A DNA stretch of 64,000 nt, taken from contig JBCAMK010000001.1 of NCBI GenBank assembly GCA_038503065.1, forward strand, positions 3,286,001 through 3,350,000, written 5' to 3'. The notes beneath the pieces are model-generated. The model searched no databases and was not told the DNA's origin. It saw only the letters and a list, made by a program, of their open reading frames with translations. The translations under genes and the position numbers were made by a program. Positions 24,740 to 36,991 of this stretch are shown piece by piece (the stretch's first letter is position 1; each line of letters starts with the position of its first letter). This DNA is from Paragyromitra xinjiangensis (Eukaryota; Ascomycota; Pezizomycetes; Pezizales; Discinaceae).

Positions 24740-26096
24740 ATGTCTGCTAGTAATTCCACATGTGCGTTGTCGCCTCTTTCCCCCGCCACCTGCTTTCTGG
24801 ATCTCCCTGTGTCCGTGAGGTTCTCCGCTGACTTTTGTAGCCACCGCGATACCCCCCCCTCCGCCTCTGACCTCGTCTTCTTCCTCGCGTGGTCTTACCA
24901 CCCTGCCAACCACCTCACCACCACCTCCTACATCTCAAACGACCCCACCTCCTGCTGTATCTTCTACTCCCACGCCGACGACGCCAAATGTCCCCGAGAC
25001 CGTTACCGAGACCATCTCGCCAAGTAGCGGTAATTCTGTTGTAGTGATTATCAAAACTTCAACTAAAACTACCGCCGCTACCGTCCCCGGCCAAGCCACC
25101 TCACCGACTTCAATTTCTGTTTCTACCACTGATCCATCAGCAACCGACGGTTTGGCCACGCAGCAGCCCGTAAATACCTCAGTAGCTGGTGGCAGTAATG
25201 GAGGATTGAATGGGACTACGAAGGTCGTCGTAGCTGTTGTTGTTCCCATCATCGGTGTTGCTTTAATCGCAATTGCTCTTCTGTTTTTGTGGAAAAGGCG
25301 GCAACAAACCAAAGCCGATGCGGAGGCTAGGAGAAAGGAAGTTGAGGAGTACGGATATAATCCCAACAATGACCCTCATGGTGGTGTAGCCGCAGCAGCT
25401 GGTGTTGGGGTGGCACGCAGCAATAGCAACGAGGAGACCTTGTACGAAATGACAGAAAGCGATGCGGCTGGCTATAGAGGATGGGGCTCGACTAATGGCG
25501 GAAGAAAGGCATCAAACATGGGTTCAAGTGTAGGGACTACTGGACCGCTGTCGCCGGTTGGAATGGCATTCTCTGATGGTGGCTTTCCTCAGCAACAGGG
25601 AAATGCAATCGGTTCTGGACCGGATGGATATACTGGTATTGCGACTTCTCCAAGTGCATCTACTTTTCCCACAGGCAATTCACCTTCCGTTGATGGTAAC
25701 TCGAATGCTCCTCTGATCCATGGCAACCGGCCAACTACTGCAGACTCAAGTGTCATAGGCGCTATGAACGGCCCCGTCACCGCCGACAATTCTGGAGGGA
25801 TACATAGAGGTATCTCGAATGCATCATCCAACTATTCCGCAATGACACAATCGGACCAGTCAGATCTCGGCCAGCCTTTGTCCCACCACGACGCTCAATA
25901 CTATGGTGTGGATGATGGTTACGAAGATGCTTATTATTCTTCTAGAAATCCCGCTCACCCATATTCGGGAGATAATGGGTATGGCCCAGCACCTGTAATC
26001 AGAGATGTCTCAGCAAGACGAAACACCCGTATAGAGACACCAACAAACACACACTTCCCCCAACAAGGGAACAGTGGTATTGCACAAAACTTCTAA
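24740..26096 (+). CDS. STP-rich single-pass membrane protein (Mid2/WSC-like layout)
   Basis: A surface protein with a Ser/Thr/Pro-rich N-terminal half, one membrane segment (KVVVAVVVPIIGVALIAIAL followed by LFLWKRRQQ) and a cytoplasmic tail containing EETLYEMTESDAAGYRGW and Gly/Ser-rich low complexity; the end is at 26096. The long reading frame is open from before 24843. The only start I can join in frame is ATG 24740 with a tiny first exon (24740..24761, donor GTGCGT) spliced to 24841, giving 425 residues. That junction is inferred. No classical signal peptide is seen. Fungal proteins of this layout often act as wall stress sensors, but no cysteine-rich sensor domain is present, so the function is open. 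Confidence 0.6.
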
Positions 26097-27809
26097 CATC
26101 CTATTTTATATAAGGTCAACACCATGCAGGAAAATTATTTGGATTTAAGAGTTTTCGTTGGGGGACTAAAGTGGGTTTATAATTGTTTTTTTTCCTCCTC
26201 TTTTCCTGGGAAATTCGGTGTTTTCGAGTAGGAAGGCAGCATGATTTTTTTTGCATCTTGGAAAGTTTTATACTGCAAATCCCTTTTGTGTCGCTGTTTT
26301 CTACCATTATCTTTGCAACCCTTTTTTTCTTGCTTTCTTTTCCGTTTCCCTTTCTCGCATCCGTACTGCTCAAGAGCATGTCCAATGAATTTGCGATCTA
26401 TCTATCTCTCTATAAAATTATTCTTATTTTATGTTCCCATTATCCTTCCCTGTGTTATCTTACATTTTTCTCCCTCGTATTTCTGAGGGAGAAGAAACAA
26501 AATATCAAATTTCTCTAATGTTGGAGTCCGCTCGCTGCTTGAGGAATATTTAGGTTGGTGTGGGAACGGCAATTTCGAACTTATGTTTCTTTCTGCATGA
26601 CTTTTTTTGTGTACGAATTGGAAAGTTTGGGATGATGCTGGGTTCGCTGGTTCTGGGAGTTTTTGGGGGTTGGGAGAGGGTAGCTTGGTGAAGGCTGGGT
26701 ATACGGTTGTTTTAAGTTACTCTGGTTACTTTCATTTCAGCACCCTCAGTCACTTGTTCTCTTTCCAGAATTTTTGTCTTTTTCGTGTAAAATTTCTTCT
26801 GCAATCGAGGATTTGGTTTTTGCTTGTTGGTTAAAGGTCTTGACCCGGGGTGGTGTAAACGTGATTCTTGAGCTGAGATGGTGTGAGGAGTTTTGGATCA
26901 CAGCCTGGGAACTTTCTGCTGGTAGCCAATGGTTTGATCGGGTGGAAGCTGTAGTTGGCGGGACCAATGATATCTGGTGTTACACAAAATTCAGCCACGT
27001 TGGCATCGCTTCTATCCAAAGGTGAGGAAGATGGTGATGGTGGATCTGAGACCTTTGGGCTAAATATAATATCTGGCCAAGGCTCGCTTAAGATTCTGTT
27101 TGGAGCACAATTGGACTCTGCATTAGAACAGGTCCACACTAAAATAATAATAATAATATATTCTAGATCGAATTGGTTTGCGGTGAAACCTAAGCAATAA
27201 AGTGTGTACAGAAAAAGCGATAAAGAAATAGCCATGGGAACCCGACTGGTTAGCATGCATAATTTTATTCCTTTTCTCTGGTCGAGGAGAAGACCCAATA
27301 TTGGCAACCATGTGGATGGATCGGGTGTCGGAATTTCTTTCTTCCTCGTAGGCGTTGTAGTGGGTTAGACCGGTATAGGGGTCGTGCTGTGATGATGGCG
27401 GCCCTACGGATCGAGCGCGATTCCCGGAGACTGGTCGTGCTGGGCCCTTGCCAACTTTCCATCAAGAAAGCAGCAACCGCAGTAGGGCCCACGTTTGCCT
27501 TTACAGATCGCTCATTGGCTCTCGGTCAAATCTCACTTCACGATAGTTGGAACCTCCGGTTGATTGCCCCGCGCTCGCTGACCGCAAACTCATTCTTGAG
27601 AGGGGCAAAGGGAAGATAGAGAGAAAGAGGAGGGTAGGTTGTGTTCCGATATGGATGCCAGCAACGTCCGCCAGGGTGACTGACAGCTACGGTTAATGAA
27701 GCTCGGCCTTCGGTTTGGACACTCCCCTCCTCTTCTGTTCCGCATCATCAACTTTCAAACACTCGATCCTTTGTCTCCGGGTATCGATTGTAAGCTGTGA
27801 TAATCCTTT
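26097..27809. other. intergenic between membrane protein and PHO81
   Basis: About 1.7 kb without a supported gene. The first 450 bases are T-rich and probably 3' untranslated region; the rest has only short frames. A small AAT repeat (AATAATAATAATA) lies near 27142. Confidence 0.45.
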
Positions 27810-27810
27810 A

Positions 27811-27816
27811 CACGTG
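27811..27816. promoter_or_regulatory. CACGTG box upstream of PHO81
   Basis: A CACGTG palindrome (context TACACGTGACAG) about 95 bases before the first coding bases. CACGTG is the core site of the bHLH phosphate regulators Pho4 and NUC-1, which makes feedback control of PHO81 plausible. CACGTG also binds other bHLH factors, so this is only suggestive. Confidence 0.4.
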
Positions 27817-27909
27817 ACAGTAGAAAGCGGGCATCCCGGATAGTTGCCCCGCCATCTCTAGAGCCTCATCATAAGTTGGTGGCAGCAACACCACAGCAGC
27901 AACAGCAGC

Positions 27910-30900
27910 ATGTAAGAAAGCCCAGTTTTGCAACATTCAAATCGCTACCTCACGCCCAGAGAGTACCCTTGAAGCCCACTGACTTTTTGGGGGCGCGCAG
28001 GAAGTTCGGAAAAACCTTAGCAAAGCGGCAATTGGATATCCCCGAATATGCGGCCAGCTTCGTGAACTACAAAGCTTTAAAGAAGGTATACAGGCCCCCC
28101 CTTTTCCTCAAGTTCGCTGGATACTGCCTTTAACTTGGATCTGATGGTATTTTGCCGGTAGCTCATCAAGTCCTTGGGTGTTGGGATCAAAGTATCCGCT
28201 CCTCAGGTACCTTTCCAAAGTTTAGGAGGAAGAACCAACAACGGCCCACAGGCGACACTTCAGGCAAACAAAGCGACTTTCTTTTTCAGACTGGTTCGTT
28301 ATCCTTGAAGCTATTGACATGACAACCAACTGAGACAATCATTGTGGGGTATAGGAAAGAGAGTTGGAGAAGGTGAACACGTTTTATCTACAAAAAGAAG
28401 CTGAAGTAGGGGCATGAAACCGATACACATTGTGCGGCCACTGACGGTGTCAATAGTTAAAGTTGCGGTTGAAGACGTTGATAGATAAGAAGAAGCTTAT
28501 ACAATCCAGAAGCGAGACTACCTCCAAAATTTCCGCGACATATATCACCCTTCAAGAAGGGTTTAGGCAATTTCAACATGATCTAAGCAAATTGCAGCAG
28601 TTTGTCGAGGTGAATGCTACTGGGTTCTCAAAGATATTGAAAAAGGTGATCTAATACCGGGTCCTAAATAAATTCATTTCTGTGTGCTGTGTCGCTAATG
28701 GGAGCATCACAGTGGGATAAATCATCGAAGGTACTTTGGTGTTACAAAATGTGTTTTTTTTTGAAAGTCCTCTGCTTATATGGCTGCATAGTCTCGAACA
28801 AAAGAACTTTATCTTTCAAGGGCTGTGGAAGTTCAACCTTGCTTTAACAGAGACGTTATCGCCGAACTCTCAGATCAAGCGACAACTAGCTTATTGGAAC
28901 TTGAAGCTTGGGCAGAAGGAGAAAACATTTCTTTTGATGGAAAAGGGGGAGAGCATATTGTTAGCGGGCGGATTCTCGGTACAGATGAGAGTGATGCAGA
29001 CGCAGAGTTTCTCAGAGCAGTTTTTTCTGAAAACACCACCGTCTTGAAGGAATGGATTGATCGATTGGAAGGGTCGAAGAACGCACAAGGGAGGGTAACT
29101 AGGGCATTTTTGGCCGCCATTCCAGAAGGATCAGAGGACTCACTCGAGGTTCTTATGAAGACGAGCCTGATTGATTTCCATTCAGAGGATGAGATCAATG
29201 AGAGGAACTGCCTACATGAAGCTGCGAACGCTGGCAGAATGTCGATTCTGAGAGTTGGATTACGGCAGGGGGTAGATGTTAGCCGAGTGGATGTTTACGG
29301 TCGAATACCGCTCCACTATGCATGTATGCATGGTCATGTCGAGATGGTACAGATATTAGTCGATGTTAACCCAACGACGATCGATGCAATGGACCACGAC
29401 AACTTCACTCCGCTCATACATGCCATAACACAGAACCAACAGCAATGCGTATCTCAATTGATTTCTTGCAAGGCGCGGATAGACCCCAGACACGAGCAAG
29501 ACTATATTCCATTGAACCTTGCCTGCCAGCATGGTCTTTGTGAGATCTCAGAAATTCTTCTTAAGCACAACGCTCGTATTCTTCCGGATGCGGAGGGCCT
29601 TTATCCTCAACATCTTGTCGCGCGGTCCGGTGAATCCGTCAAACTTCTAATGCTGCTAAAGGAGTATGGGGCGAATTTAAACGAGGTGGACAAGTTGTTT
29701 CAGTGGACGGCGGTTTTTCATGCTGCAAGTGAGGGTCATGTTGAATGCCTGAAGGCTCTCCTCGAAAGTGGTGCTCGGAGTGATATCTTGGACGAGAAAG
29801 AACTATCTGCGATGTACTACGCGGCCTGGGAAGGCCACCTTGAGTGCATGCAGCTCCTCTCAGCGGCTGGCGGGGGGCTTGGGATCGCTGGTACATTTCC
29901 CCACAAACCCTCGCCTGCATCAATAGCTTCAACCCAATCTGGAACTCATATGACTATCGACTCCGACGGCATACCTGACTTATCTCTTCCTCCTCCTATC
30001 CTTCCGCTACGGAGATATGGGCACAATTTTCTGGAGAATAAAACCTTTGTTCAGCTTACCTTCGAGGAAACTGGTGCTGAATCGATTCTCTTCTATCAAG
30101 ATGACAAGTACCCCGCAGCAAGGCTCACAATATCATCAAAATCATCTGACCTTATTCCCCGAAATTTTCTCCTTCCTCTTAACGAAGATGTGAAAACGAT
30201 ATCTTTCCAGATTGATACGCTAGACCAATTTACCATCGATTTTGATATATACCCGACTTTCGGTTCTAAGGTTATCTCGAGGACAATTGCACTTCCGAAC
30301 ACTTTCAGTTCAAGCAGTTCTGGTCATTGTATTCTACCACTGTTCGATCCTCGCCTTCGAGCTATGGGGAGAATATCGTTTGATTTTCAAATAATCAAGC
30401 CTTTCCAAGGAGTTCCACTGGAAATTACCCACTTTGCTACTTATTGGAAGGCCACAAGTCAATTCGAATCTCACCCAAATGCACTTATCACGGGGTCATC
30501 TTTGTCTGGGGAGTACGTCCGTCTTTACATTCAGCTAACTAGAGATTGCGTTCCTGTATTGTATCCAAGATGGACGATTCCGTTCAGTGGGCTGGAAGTA
30601 CCTGTTTGTCAGGTTACGTTTGCTCAATTTCAAAAACTAGGTTTGCAATCTGGGGCGGCGGATATTCAGCAAAAGTTACTGGCCGCAAATAGCCTTGCCG
30701 AGGTTTACCTTATATTGGCATATTCGTTTATGAACCTTAACGAGGTTCTCTCAATTCTACCTAGTGGCATTCATCTTGATCTTAACATCATCTACCCGAC
30801 ATTTGCCGAAGAGAAAGAGTATGGATTGGCAGCGACACCAAATGTAAATACTTGCGTCGATGCGATCCTAAACACGGTATTCGATCATGCCAGAACATTG

Positions 30901-31430
30901 AAGCAAGCGTCACATGATTTGACGAGATCGATTGTCTTTTCTTCGTTCAATTCGAATGTTTGCACTGCTCTTAACTGGAAACAACCGAATTGTAAGAATC
31001 TGGCTTTAATCAATAGTTTTCCGCGATGAATGTTTTGAGTACGTTGGCTGATCTTCATATAGATCCAGTGTTCTACTGCAATGACCTCGGAAAGGAGCCA
31101 GGGGATGACTTGAATGAGGTGGCCTCTAGTGCGAGAAGCTGTACATCTATTAAGGAAGCTGTAAGATTCGCATCAAATAATAACTTGATGGGGCTTATAT
31201 GTTCATCAAGGTTGCTGGTATGTATATCTAAATCACTGGTTTGTACAGGTTACTCTAATGCCTTTTTTTAATAGGATATCGTACCAGCTCTTGCGCAGAG
31301 CGTGAAGGTGGCAGGCCTGGTGTTGGTTGCCCACACTGCTAATGATCCCTCACCTGCTGTTATTGCCTCAGTTGATGGTGTTCTGAGAAAGGAAGGCGTT
31401 CTTAAATTCGAGGAAACAATTGATATGTAA
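27910..31430 (+). CDS. PHO81: SPX-ankyrin-GDPD-like phosphate sensor, PHO81/NUC-2
   Basis: A CDK-inhibitor-type regulator of phosphate starvation signalling. Exons 27910..27911, 28001..28085, 28162..28293, 28355..28405, 28457..28645, 28713..28730, 28792..30991, 31063..31217 and 31275..31430 sum to 995 residues. The N-terminal SPX domain begins MKFGKTLAKRQLDIPEYAAS and includes ANKATFFFRLERELEKVN. Ankyrin repeats run about 290-520 (GRIPLHYACMHGHVEMVQIL and others). The end is a GDPD-like region (LTRDCVPVLYP, ALNWKQPNYPVFYCNDLG) lacking the HRG catalytic start of true phosphodiesterases. That degeneracy and the stretch SLPPPILPLRRYGHNF favour PHO81/NUC-2 over GDE1. The initiator ATG is split by the first intron (AT|G; donor GTAAGA, acceptor GCGCAG). 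Exon 6 has 18 bases (WDKSSK). Confidence 0.88.
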
Positions 31431-31618
31431 GTTGTAAGGAATGTATGTATTACTATAAGCGCTTCCTATTTTGAGATTTCCACGTAGAAGACAGATTTTA
31501 TGCTGGACGGCTGTGATGTTCCAGTTGGTTATATATTCACCTTGGTGAAAGTGTAGTCTTGTGCCTATGTACATATTTTTTGCTTATCGTGATCAGGTTA
31601 TGTTATGAGGTACTAAAC

Positions 31619-32315
31619 TCAAGAGGATGCTGGTTGAGGAAAAGGATCAGCTGTAGTGTTCCCGAGAAGAACAAGTCTGCGCCCATCGTCCATGATCAAG
31701 TCCCACCTTAGGGTCTCAAACTGCAATAAAGGCCTCACGCGTAAGTAAATGCAGTACCAATAGTATAAGCTCGGAAAGTGAAACGCATACTAAACCCATT
31801 CTCGACCTTCTAATGCTCTTAAAGCGCATGAGGCCTTCGCCCTTAGTTCCCTTGACACGGTAAGAAATGTCAATGTCACCGTGAAGTTGACTTAATTTTC
31901 CACTGATCCAAGGCATCTTATTCTTGAATGTGATTTCGTCGCCCAAGAGTTCTCGAGCTTGTGGGTGTACACGGAGCGCATAAAGAGTTGATGCTACGAC
32001 CGAAGAAGAAGATTTCTGGTAGTTGAAGAGCGCGGCGGTGCTTACACCTAAGATGATAAGGAAGATGGGCAGAGAGATTATTGTCGAACGACGGGGACCG
32101 ACAGCTGATCGATTTTCTACGGTCAATTCACAGGTAATGGGAACTGGGATTTGGGTCGAACCTGGAAGTGGACGGTTACTCCTTCTCTCCAACAACAAAT
32201 TACTGCCGTTCGGAGCAACGGTGGTGATGTTTCGTGGAAGAACTGGGCGGATACTGTGGGAAAAAGATAACCTTGAATGTTTAAAGATGCGGGGAGCCCA
32301 TACCCTAATGACCAT
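31619..32315 (-). CDS. COA1: cytochrome c oxidase assembly factor COA1
   Basis: An inner-membrane factor for early Cox1 maturation. Two exons, 31791..32315 and 31619..31720, give 208 residues. After a basic, Arg/Ser-rich presequence comes a single membrane segment (IISLPIFLIILGVSTAALFN), then the conserved YQKSSSSVVASTLYALRV, PWISGKLSQLHGDIDISY, VKGTKGEGLMRFKSIRR and FETLRWDLIMDDGRR. This order matches fungal Coa1. The donor GTATGC was picked because it is the only one keeping GL|FETLRW in frame. The gene converges on PHO81, with only 188 bases between the two stops. Confidence 0.85.
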
Positions 32316-33661
32316 GTTTGCTGTGGTGGTGGTGGTAGTGGTTGATGTCGGTCATTAGATGTCGGGTGCTGTCAATGTTTCTTAAGCTGTGGTATGAGGA
32401 TGCCAAGACCAATACAATGCTTGTGATACATCCTAACGTCATCTTGTTCTCGCAGACCCAGCAAGGAGGTGGGTGTAACAGGCAGAAGTAGCATGTGAAC
32501 CTTAAAACAAAGGAACCCCCCGCGAATCTCTTACGTATTGGTCGAAAAATCAAGCGGATAAGTGTGAGGTGTGCTAGCAGTACATCAAGACGTGGATCCG
32601 AGACATACCTGGTGAGAAAAATACCTATTAGGCAAAAACTAGCATAAGGATGGCGACTCTCGACTAATAAGTAGTATTTTCATAGATGGTGGTAGAGCTT
32701 ATTCAATTTTTCTGGCAGTCTAATCAGCCTTGTCAATATTTGTCACATCAATCAGCTATGGGATTTTTGGGAACGGGGCACTCGTTTGAAGCGCGCGGCA
32801 CTTTCCTGCAACCTTTGATACATCTACAGGAAAGCATGTTCCTAGAAGGGAAGAAAAAACAGGTTGTATTCGTTCCTATGTTAGTACTTGTTGACTACAA
32901 GAGGAAGATGAACAAAATGCTGCAGATCTTGTTTTAATTGGGGTGAGCCTACAGTTGTTCCTATTAGCACTGAATGATGTTTGGCTCCTCTTGAATAGGA
33001 CTTTAAGGTAGACGCTTCAAAAATTGTCAACTGTGCTCCAACAATAGGGCAATGATGAATATAAGCTGATGGATGTTGCTCTGGGATCATAAGGGGAGCT
33101 CCAGCCAAAAACTTTTCACTTACGTATCTAATGGGAGTAACCAGATATGTTAATTTCAAGCCCTCGGTGGTAACGGCGAAGCTACATATATGGACAACGA
33201 TCTAAATCGACACTTTGGGATGAAAAATGGAACTCTGAGCTTTTGGTTACACCACGATTAGTTATGTGTATTATATACCCGTGACCGTATCCCCAGTATT
33301 CAATGAATGGCTGTGAGAATGCCGTCATCGTAGATGTGTGCGAGAGATAGCGCGAGAGGTAAGAGATTGATATGGATGGGAGGGGGAGGGGCTGAGGGTT
33401 TGGTGCGTGACGACTCCGAAATATAGGTGTGATGCCGAAGGTACAAGCCCATCAACATCAGTTTGAAGGGATTGGGGCCATATGGGGGGTCAGCTGTTAA
33501 ACTCGTCACCGACCTCAAGCCGCGTACGATCAATGAACCTGCTCCCTAAAATAAAGAAAAAAATAGGGCTGTGCAGGTCATAAATAATCACTCGACATAT
33601 TCATATGAGGTTGATGTCGGATATCATTAAATACAGGTGAAACCCCCAACTGCACGACTGT
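32316..33661. other. intergenic upstream of COA1
   Basis: About 1.3 kb with no supportable gene. A GTGGTGGTGGTAGTGG run lies near 32322, close to the COA1 start. An open frame at 32686..32937 (+) has no recognisable similarity and no splice partners I could support. Confidence 0.4.
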
Positions 33662-34745
33662 TTATGGATCCACACATGCCGCTTGATTTTTGAACAGTTG
33701 TCGCATCTCCTTTAAGAACAGCGGCAAGTCTCGGGTCTGATTCAACTTATCGGTAACCACTTCAACTTTCGCTGTATCCAGTTTTGGCCGGCACTGTATT
33801 ACTGTACAGGCTGTGCGATTAGCTCATTATGCTCCATGAGTCGATTCAGTCCCCGCGTGTGTTATTAACAGAAAAGAATGTACCTTCATAGTCCCTAGTC
33901 ACCATGTTGATAATAAAGTAGAACTCTTTTGTCCAATCTGAGTCAACGATATGGGTGTAAAGAATTTTGAGATGATCAGGGACACCGGCGCCTTCGATAC
34001 GCATCCCCAAATAGTCTTCCCAGAAAAGAAGCTCTGGGGCATTGCGTGAAGTTTGCGAAGACAACGCTTTGCGCTCGGCAGCCCGAACTTAAATTTGATG
34101 TTAGCCGGGGCTCCAAAGGCCGAGTTAAAGCTCAAATAATGAGTAGGGAAATCTGTGGACCTGTTACTTTCTCGTTTTTTCTGGATGGCTTCCTTAATCT
34201 CCTCAATCTGAGACAGAAGGTGAGTTCGTTGTTCCTGTTTGGAGTGTTTTTTGCAGGCCATATCGGCAATGGCTTGTTCTGCTTCGGCGGCTTCTTGCTC
34301 TTCCTTCGCAACAGCTTGAGAGAAAAAAACAGGTTCAGTGACAAAACCAAAACCTTAGCGGAAACGTGCAAACACACCCTCTGCAACATCTTTCTCCTTT
34401 TGTTTGTAAAGATCGATTTCTTTTTTTAGCATCCGCTGCGTATCTGGGGTATCATAAGCACATCAGCTTATAATCTCCTGGGGATTTTGATATCTGATGG
34501 TAATGGGAAGCACCTTTGTCCTCCACGACATTTTTCGCGAACTCATTTCTTTCTTCTAGAATACGCTTTCGGCCTTTCTCTATAAACTCATCAAAATTGA
34601 TAGTAAAGCGTGCCATGCGGTCCTTCAGCTCATCAAAACCAAAATTAATTTGGGGAAGGGCAGGAGCCATAGTTGAACTGGAGTGCAAAGTTGTATGTGA
34701 ACCTGGGGTAGCTGGGGGAGCTGAGGGAGGGGGTTCAAAGGACAT
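33662..34745 (-). CDS. SPC25: kinetochore protein SPC25 (NDC80 complex)
   Basis: A subunit of the Ndc80 complex, which links microtubules to centromeres; it pairs with Spc24. Five exons (34514..34745, 34378..34443, 34168..34314, 33884..34087, 33662..33801) give 262 residues. Features: NFGFDELKDRMARFT and EFIEKGRKRILEERNEF near the start, a central coiled coil (KKEIDLYKQKEKDVAE, SQIEEIKEAIQKKRE), then the conserved globular head with NAPELLFWEDYLGMRIEG and TKEFYFIINMVTRDYE, ending in a helix (KLNQTRDLPLFLKEMRQLF). All junctions keep frame. The order and length are those of fungal Spc25. Confidence 0.9.
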
Positions 34746-35025
34746 AGTGAAGGGTTGGGAGAGTGTTGTCTATCACGATCTAGCCTGCGGCGGTTTGGGG
34801 GGTTCAAGCAAATAACTCTTTGGAGATATGCGGTGGCTATGTTAAACCAAAAGTTGTGTTTGGCATTGGCGAGAGCAGCGTTGCCTTGGCAACGAATTTT
34901 CGTCTGGTCATCGTTGGCAACTGCATATGTAGCCTAGCACCCCACACCCCAGGAAAGCTTGACATCTTGCTAACATCACCTCTATCACCAGCAACAACAA
35001 GGAAGTAGTCTAATCGACCAAAAAG

Positions 35026-36500
35026 ATGAGTGGATTTCAAGACGTGCGTGATGTTATGGATATCTCTGGCCCCGCTGAGAACACTCCCCGAGTTCCACCA
35101 TCAAAGAAGCAAAAGACTGTGGAAAAGCGTCCAGGTTAGTTTTACCTCACGCATCTATTTCACACATCACATGTCAGTATTCCCCAGGCTTACTCAATAA
35201 TCGACAGACGGAATCACCCGTGAGCTTTTCGCATTGCTTGGGGAGAACCCCCCCCCCGTAGCTATCGTCGAAAATAAGTTCAAGGAGAAACCACGATGGA
35301 TGGGCAAGGCAAATCCTTGGTATGTTAAGAATGCGTAGTTCAGGGTAGCTCAACAATTGGCTAATTTAAATGTGTATAACTATATATATATTCAGGGTAT
35401 GGAAGGAATTCACAAATCCAGCACGGAACGACGATCTCGTCTTACGGCACTGGGAACGCAAAAGCGAGGAATCCCAAGATCTCGACTACCGTTTCTCCAA
35501 ATTTAATGTCAAAGCCGATATACCATTATATTCGGATGGTGAATACGAAGTCCTAAAAGACCCCGATTGGTCCCGAGAAGAAACCGATTTCTTATTTGAT
35601 CTGTGTCGCGAATACGATCTACGGTTCATCATTATCTGGGATCGTTATGAATTCCCGGGAGGTAAAAAAAGAAGCGTTGAGGATTTGAAAGCGCGGTACT
35701 ACTCTGTTTGCCGCAGCTTGATGGAACTGAGAACCCCACTCAATCAGATGTCTCCTGAGGAGACACAAATGTTTAGCATGCTGGATTTTGATAAGGAGCG
35801 GGAAAGTGCGAGAAAGAAGATGGCTGCTGTGCTGTTTGCAAGGACACCTGCGGAGGTTAATGAGGAGGAGATGTTGCTAGCCGAGCTTAAGCGTATCGTC
35901 ATGAGCCAACAACGCACGTTAGAGGAACGGAAAGATCTTTTCAACCGTCTCGAAATGCCAAACTCTACAGGTTCCATCGCGCCGTACATCGGCAGCCAGG
36001 GCCTGGCCCATCTGAGAGAAATGATGGTCTCCAGCTCAGATAAAAACAAAAAGCGAAAATCAAACGCTATGGGGGCTAATGGTGCAGATGGTGCTCAGCA
36101 AAGTCCTGCTATTGCTTCCATAGATAGGTTGGGTGCTGCGGCTGCATCGTCGCAAAAAGAGACGCCACAGCAGAAAAAACAGGTTCGAAAACTTACGGAT
36201 GACGAGGAAAAGGAGTACGGTGTCATGTACCATGACAAACTTTCGCAGGGCGTCAAGTTTCGCTCAACGATGGTTGCAACGAATGTTAAGGGAGGCACAG
36301 CACAAAAAGTTCAACAGGCGTTGGCACAACTAGAAATTGCACAAAAGTTGACAATGCCCACGGCGAAGACGATCAAAAAATATGAGCAGTTGCAGAGTGC
36401 CGTGGGAATGCTATTGGATACAAGGAAGTTACTCGAGAAAGTAGAACAGGAACTCAGGGTCCTGAAGGCTCAGCAGGACACGGCTAAAGAGGAGACATGA
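35026..36500 (+). CDS. SWC4: SWR1/NuA4 complex subunit SWC4 (DMAP1 family)
   Basis: A chromatin protein shared by the SWR1 remodeller (H2A.Z deposition) and the NuA4 acetyltransferase. Exons 35026..35134, 35208..35319 and 35396..36500 give 441 residues. The start reads MSGFQDVRDVMDISGP. DMAP1-family landmarks follow: DGITRELFALLGENPPP, PWVWKEFTNPAR and the SANT-like segment WSREETDFLFDLCREYDLRF with RYEFPGGKKRSVEDLKARYY. The C-terminal half is coiled-coil and ends in KVEQELRVLKAQQ. It is transcribed away from SPC25 over a 280-base spacer. Intron 2 ends in a TATATATATATTCAG tract. Confidence 0.92.
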
Positions 36501-36991
36501 GAACCATTGGTACCTGAACTATAAGAGATGTACGATAAATGAGTTTGCGAGATGGGAGGGAAAAATCAAATGGTGATTCCTGGGCAGGTTTTGGGCGTGA
36601 ATTTTTGTTCGAATCTCATTTTAACCATATGAGGCATATTTAATATTGATACACAAAGAAAGCCGTCTCGATAACAAAGTTTTCCTGCGAAAAAGACAGG
36701 GTAACAGGGCTAGATAATAAAAACAAGATTAAGAAAAATACAGGAAGTCAAAGGGGCGCCGGGGTAACATGATATCCGATGACTCAATACTGGCTGCAAG
36801 CACATCTCCTCAGTGCCTTGTGTCCTTTCATCCAGCACATTGCACAAGTACGTCCGGGAGAAAGGGAGGGGATGTATTTTGAAATTGTGACCAAATATCT
36901 AATCACAGTAATGTACTCTCCCAAGACATACATGCCTTACTCATAATGATTTCTCACTTGCTTCGTTCAGGAGCAAACCAAATTATCAAAA
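36501..36991. other. convergent 3' intergenic region
   Basis: About 490 bases between the stops of the SWC4 and DOT5-like genes. AT-rich; no gene or repeat recognised. Confidence 0.5.

Noticed and set aside
26607..27307. Frames between the membrane protein gene and PHO81
   Set aside because: Short, overlapping on both strands, no splice sites in matching phase and no recognisable motif.
28001..31430. Calling this gene GDE1 (glycerophosphocholine phosphodiesterase)
   Set aside because: The SPX-ankyrin plan fits, but the HRG catalytic motif is missing and the pre-GDPD stretch resembles PHO81/NUC-2.
32686..32937. Frame MVVELIQFFWQSNQP...
   Set aside because: No family resemblance, no neighbouring exons and a partly overlapping antisense frame of similar length.
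36600..36625. GTTCGAATCTC resembling a tRNA B box
   Set aside because: No A box or cloverleaf could be drawn upstream.
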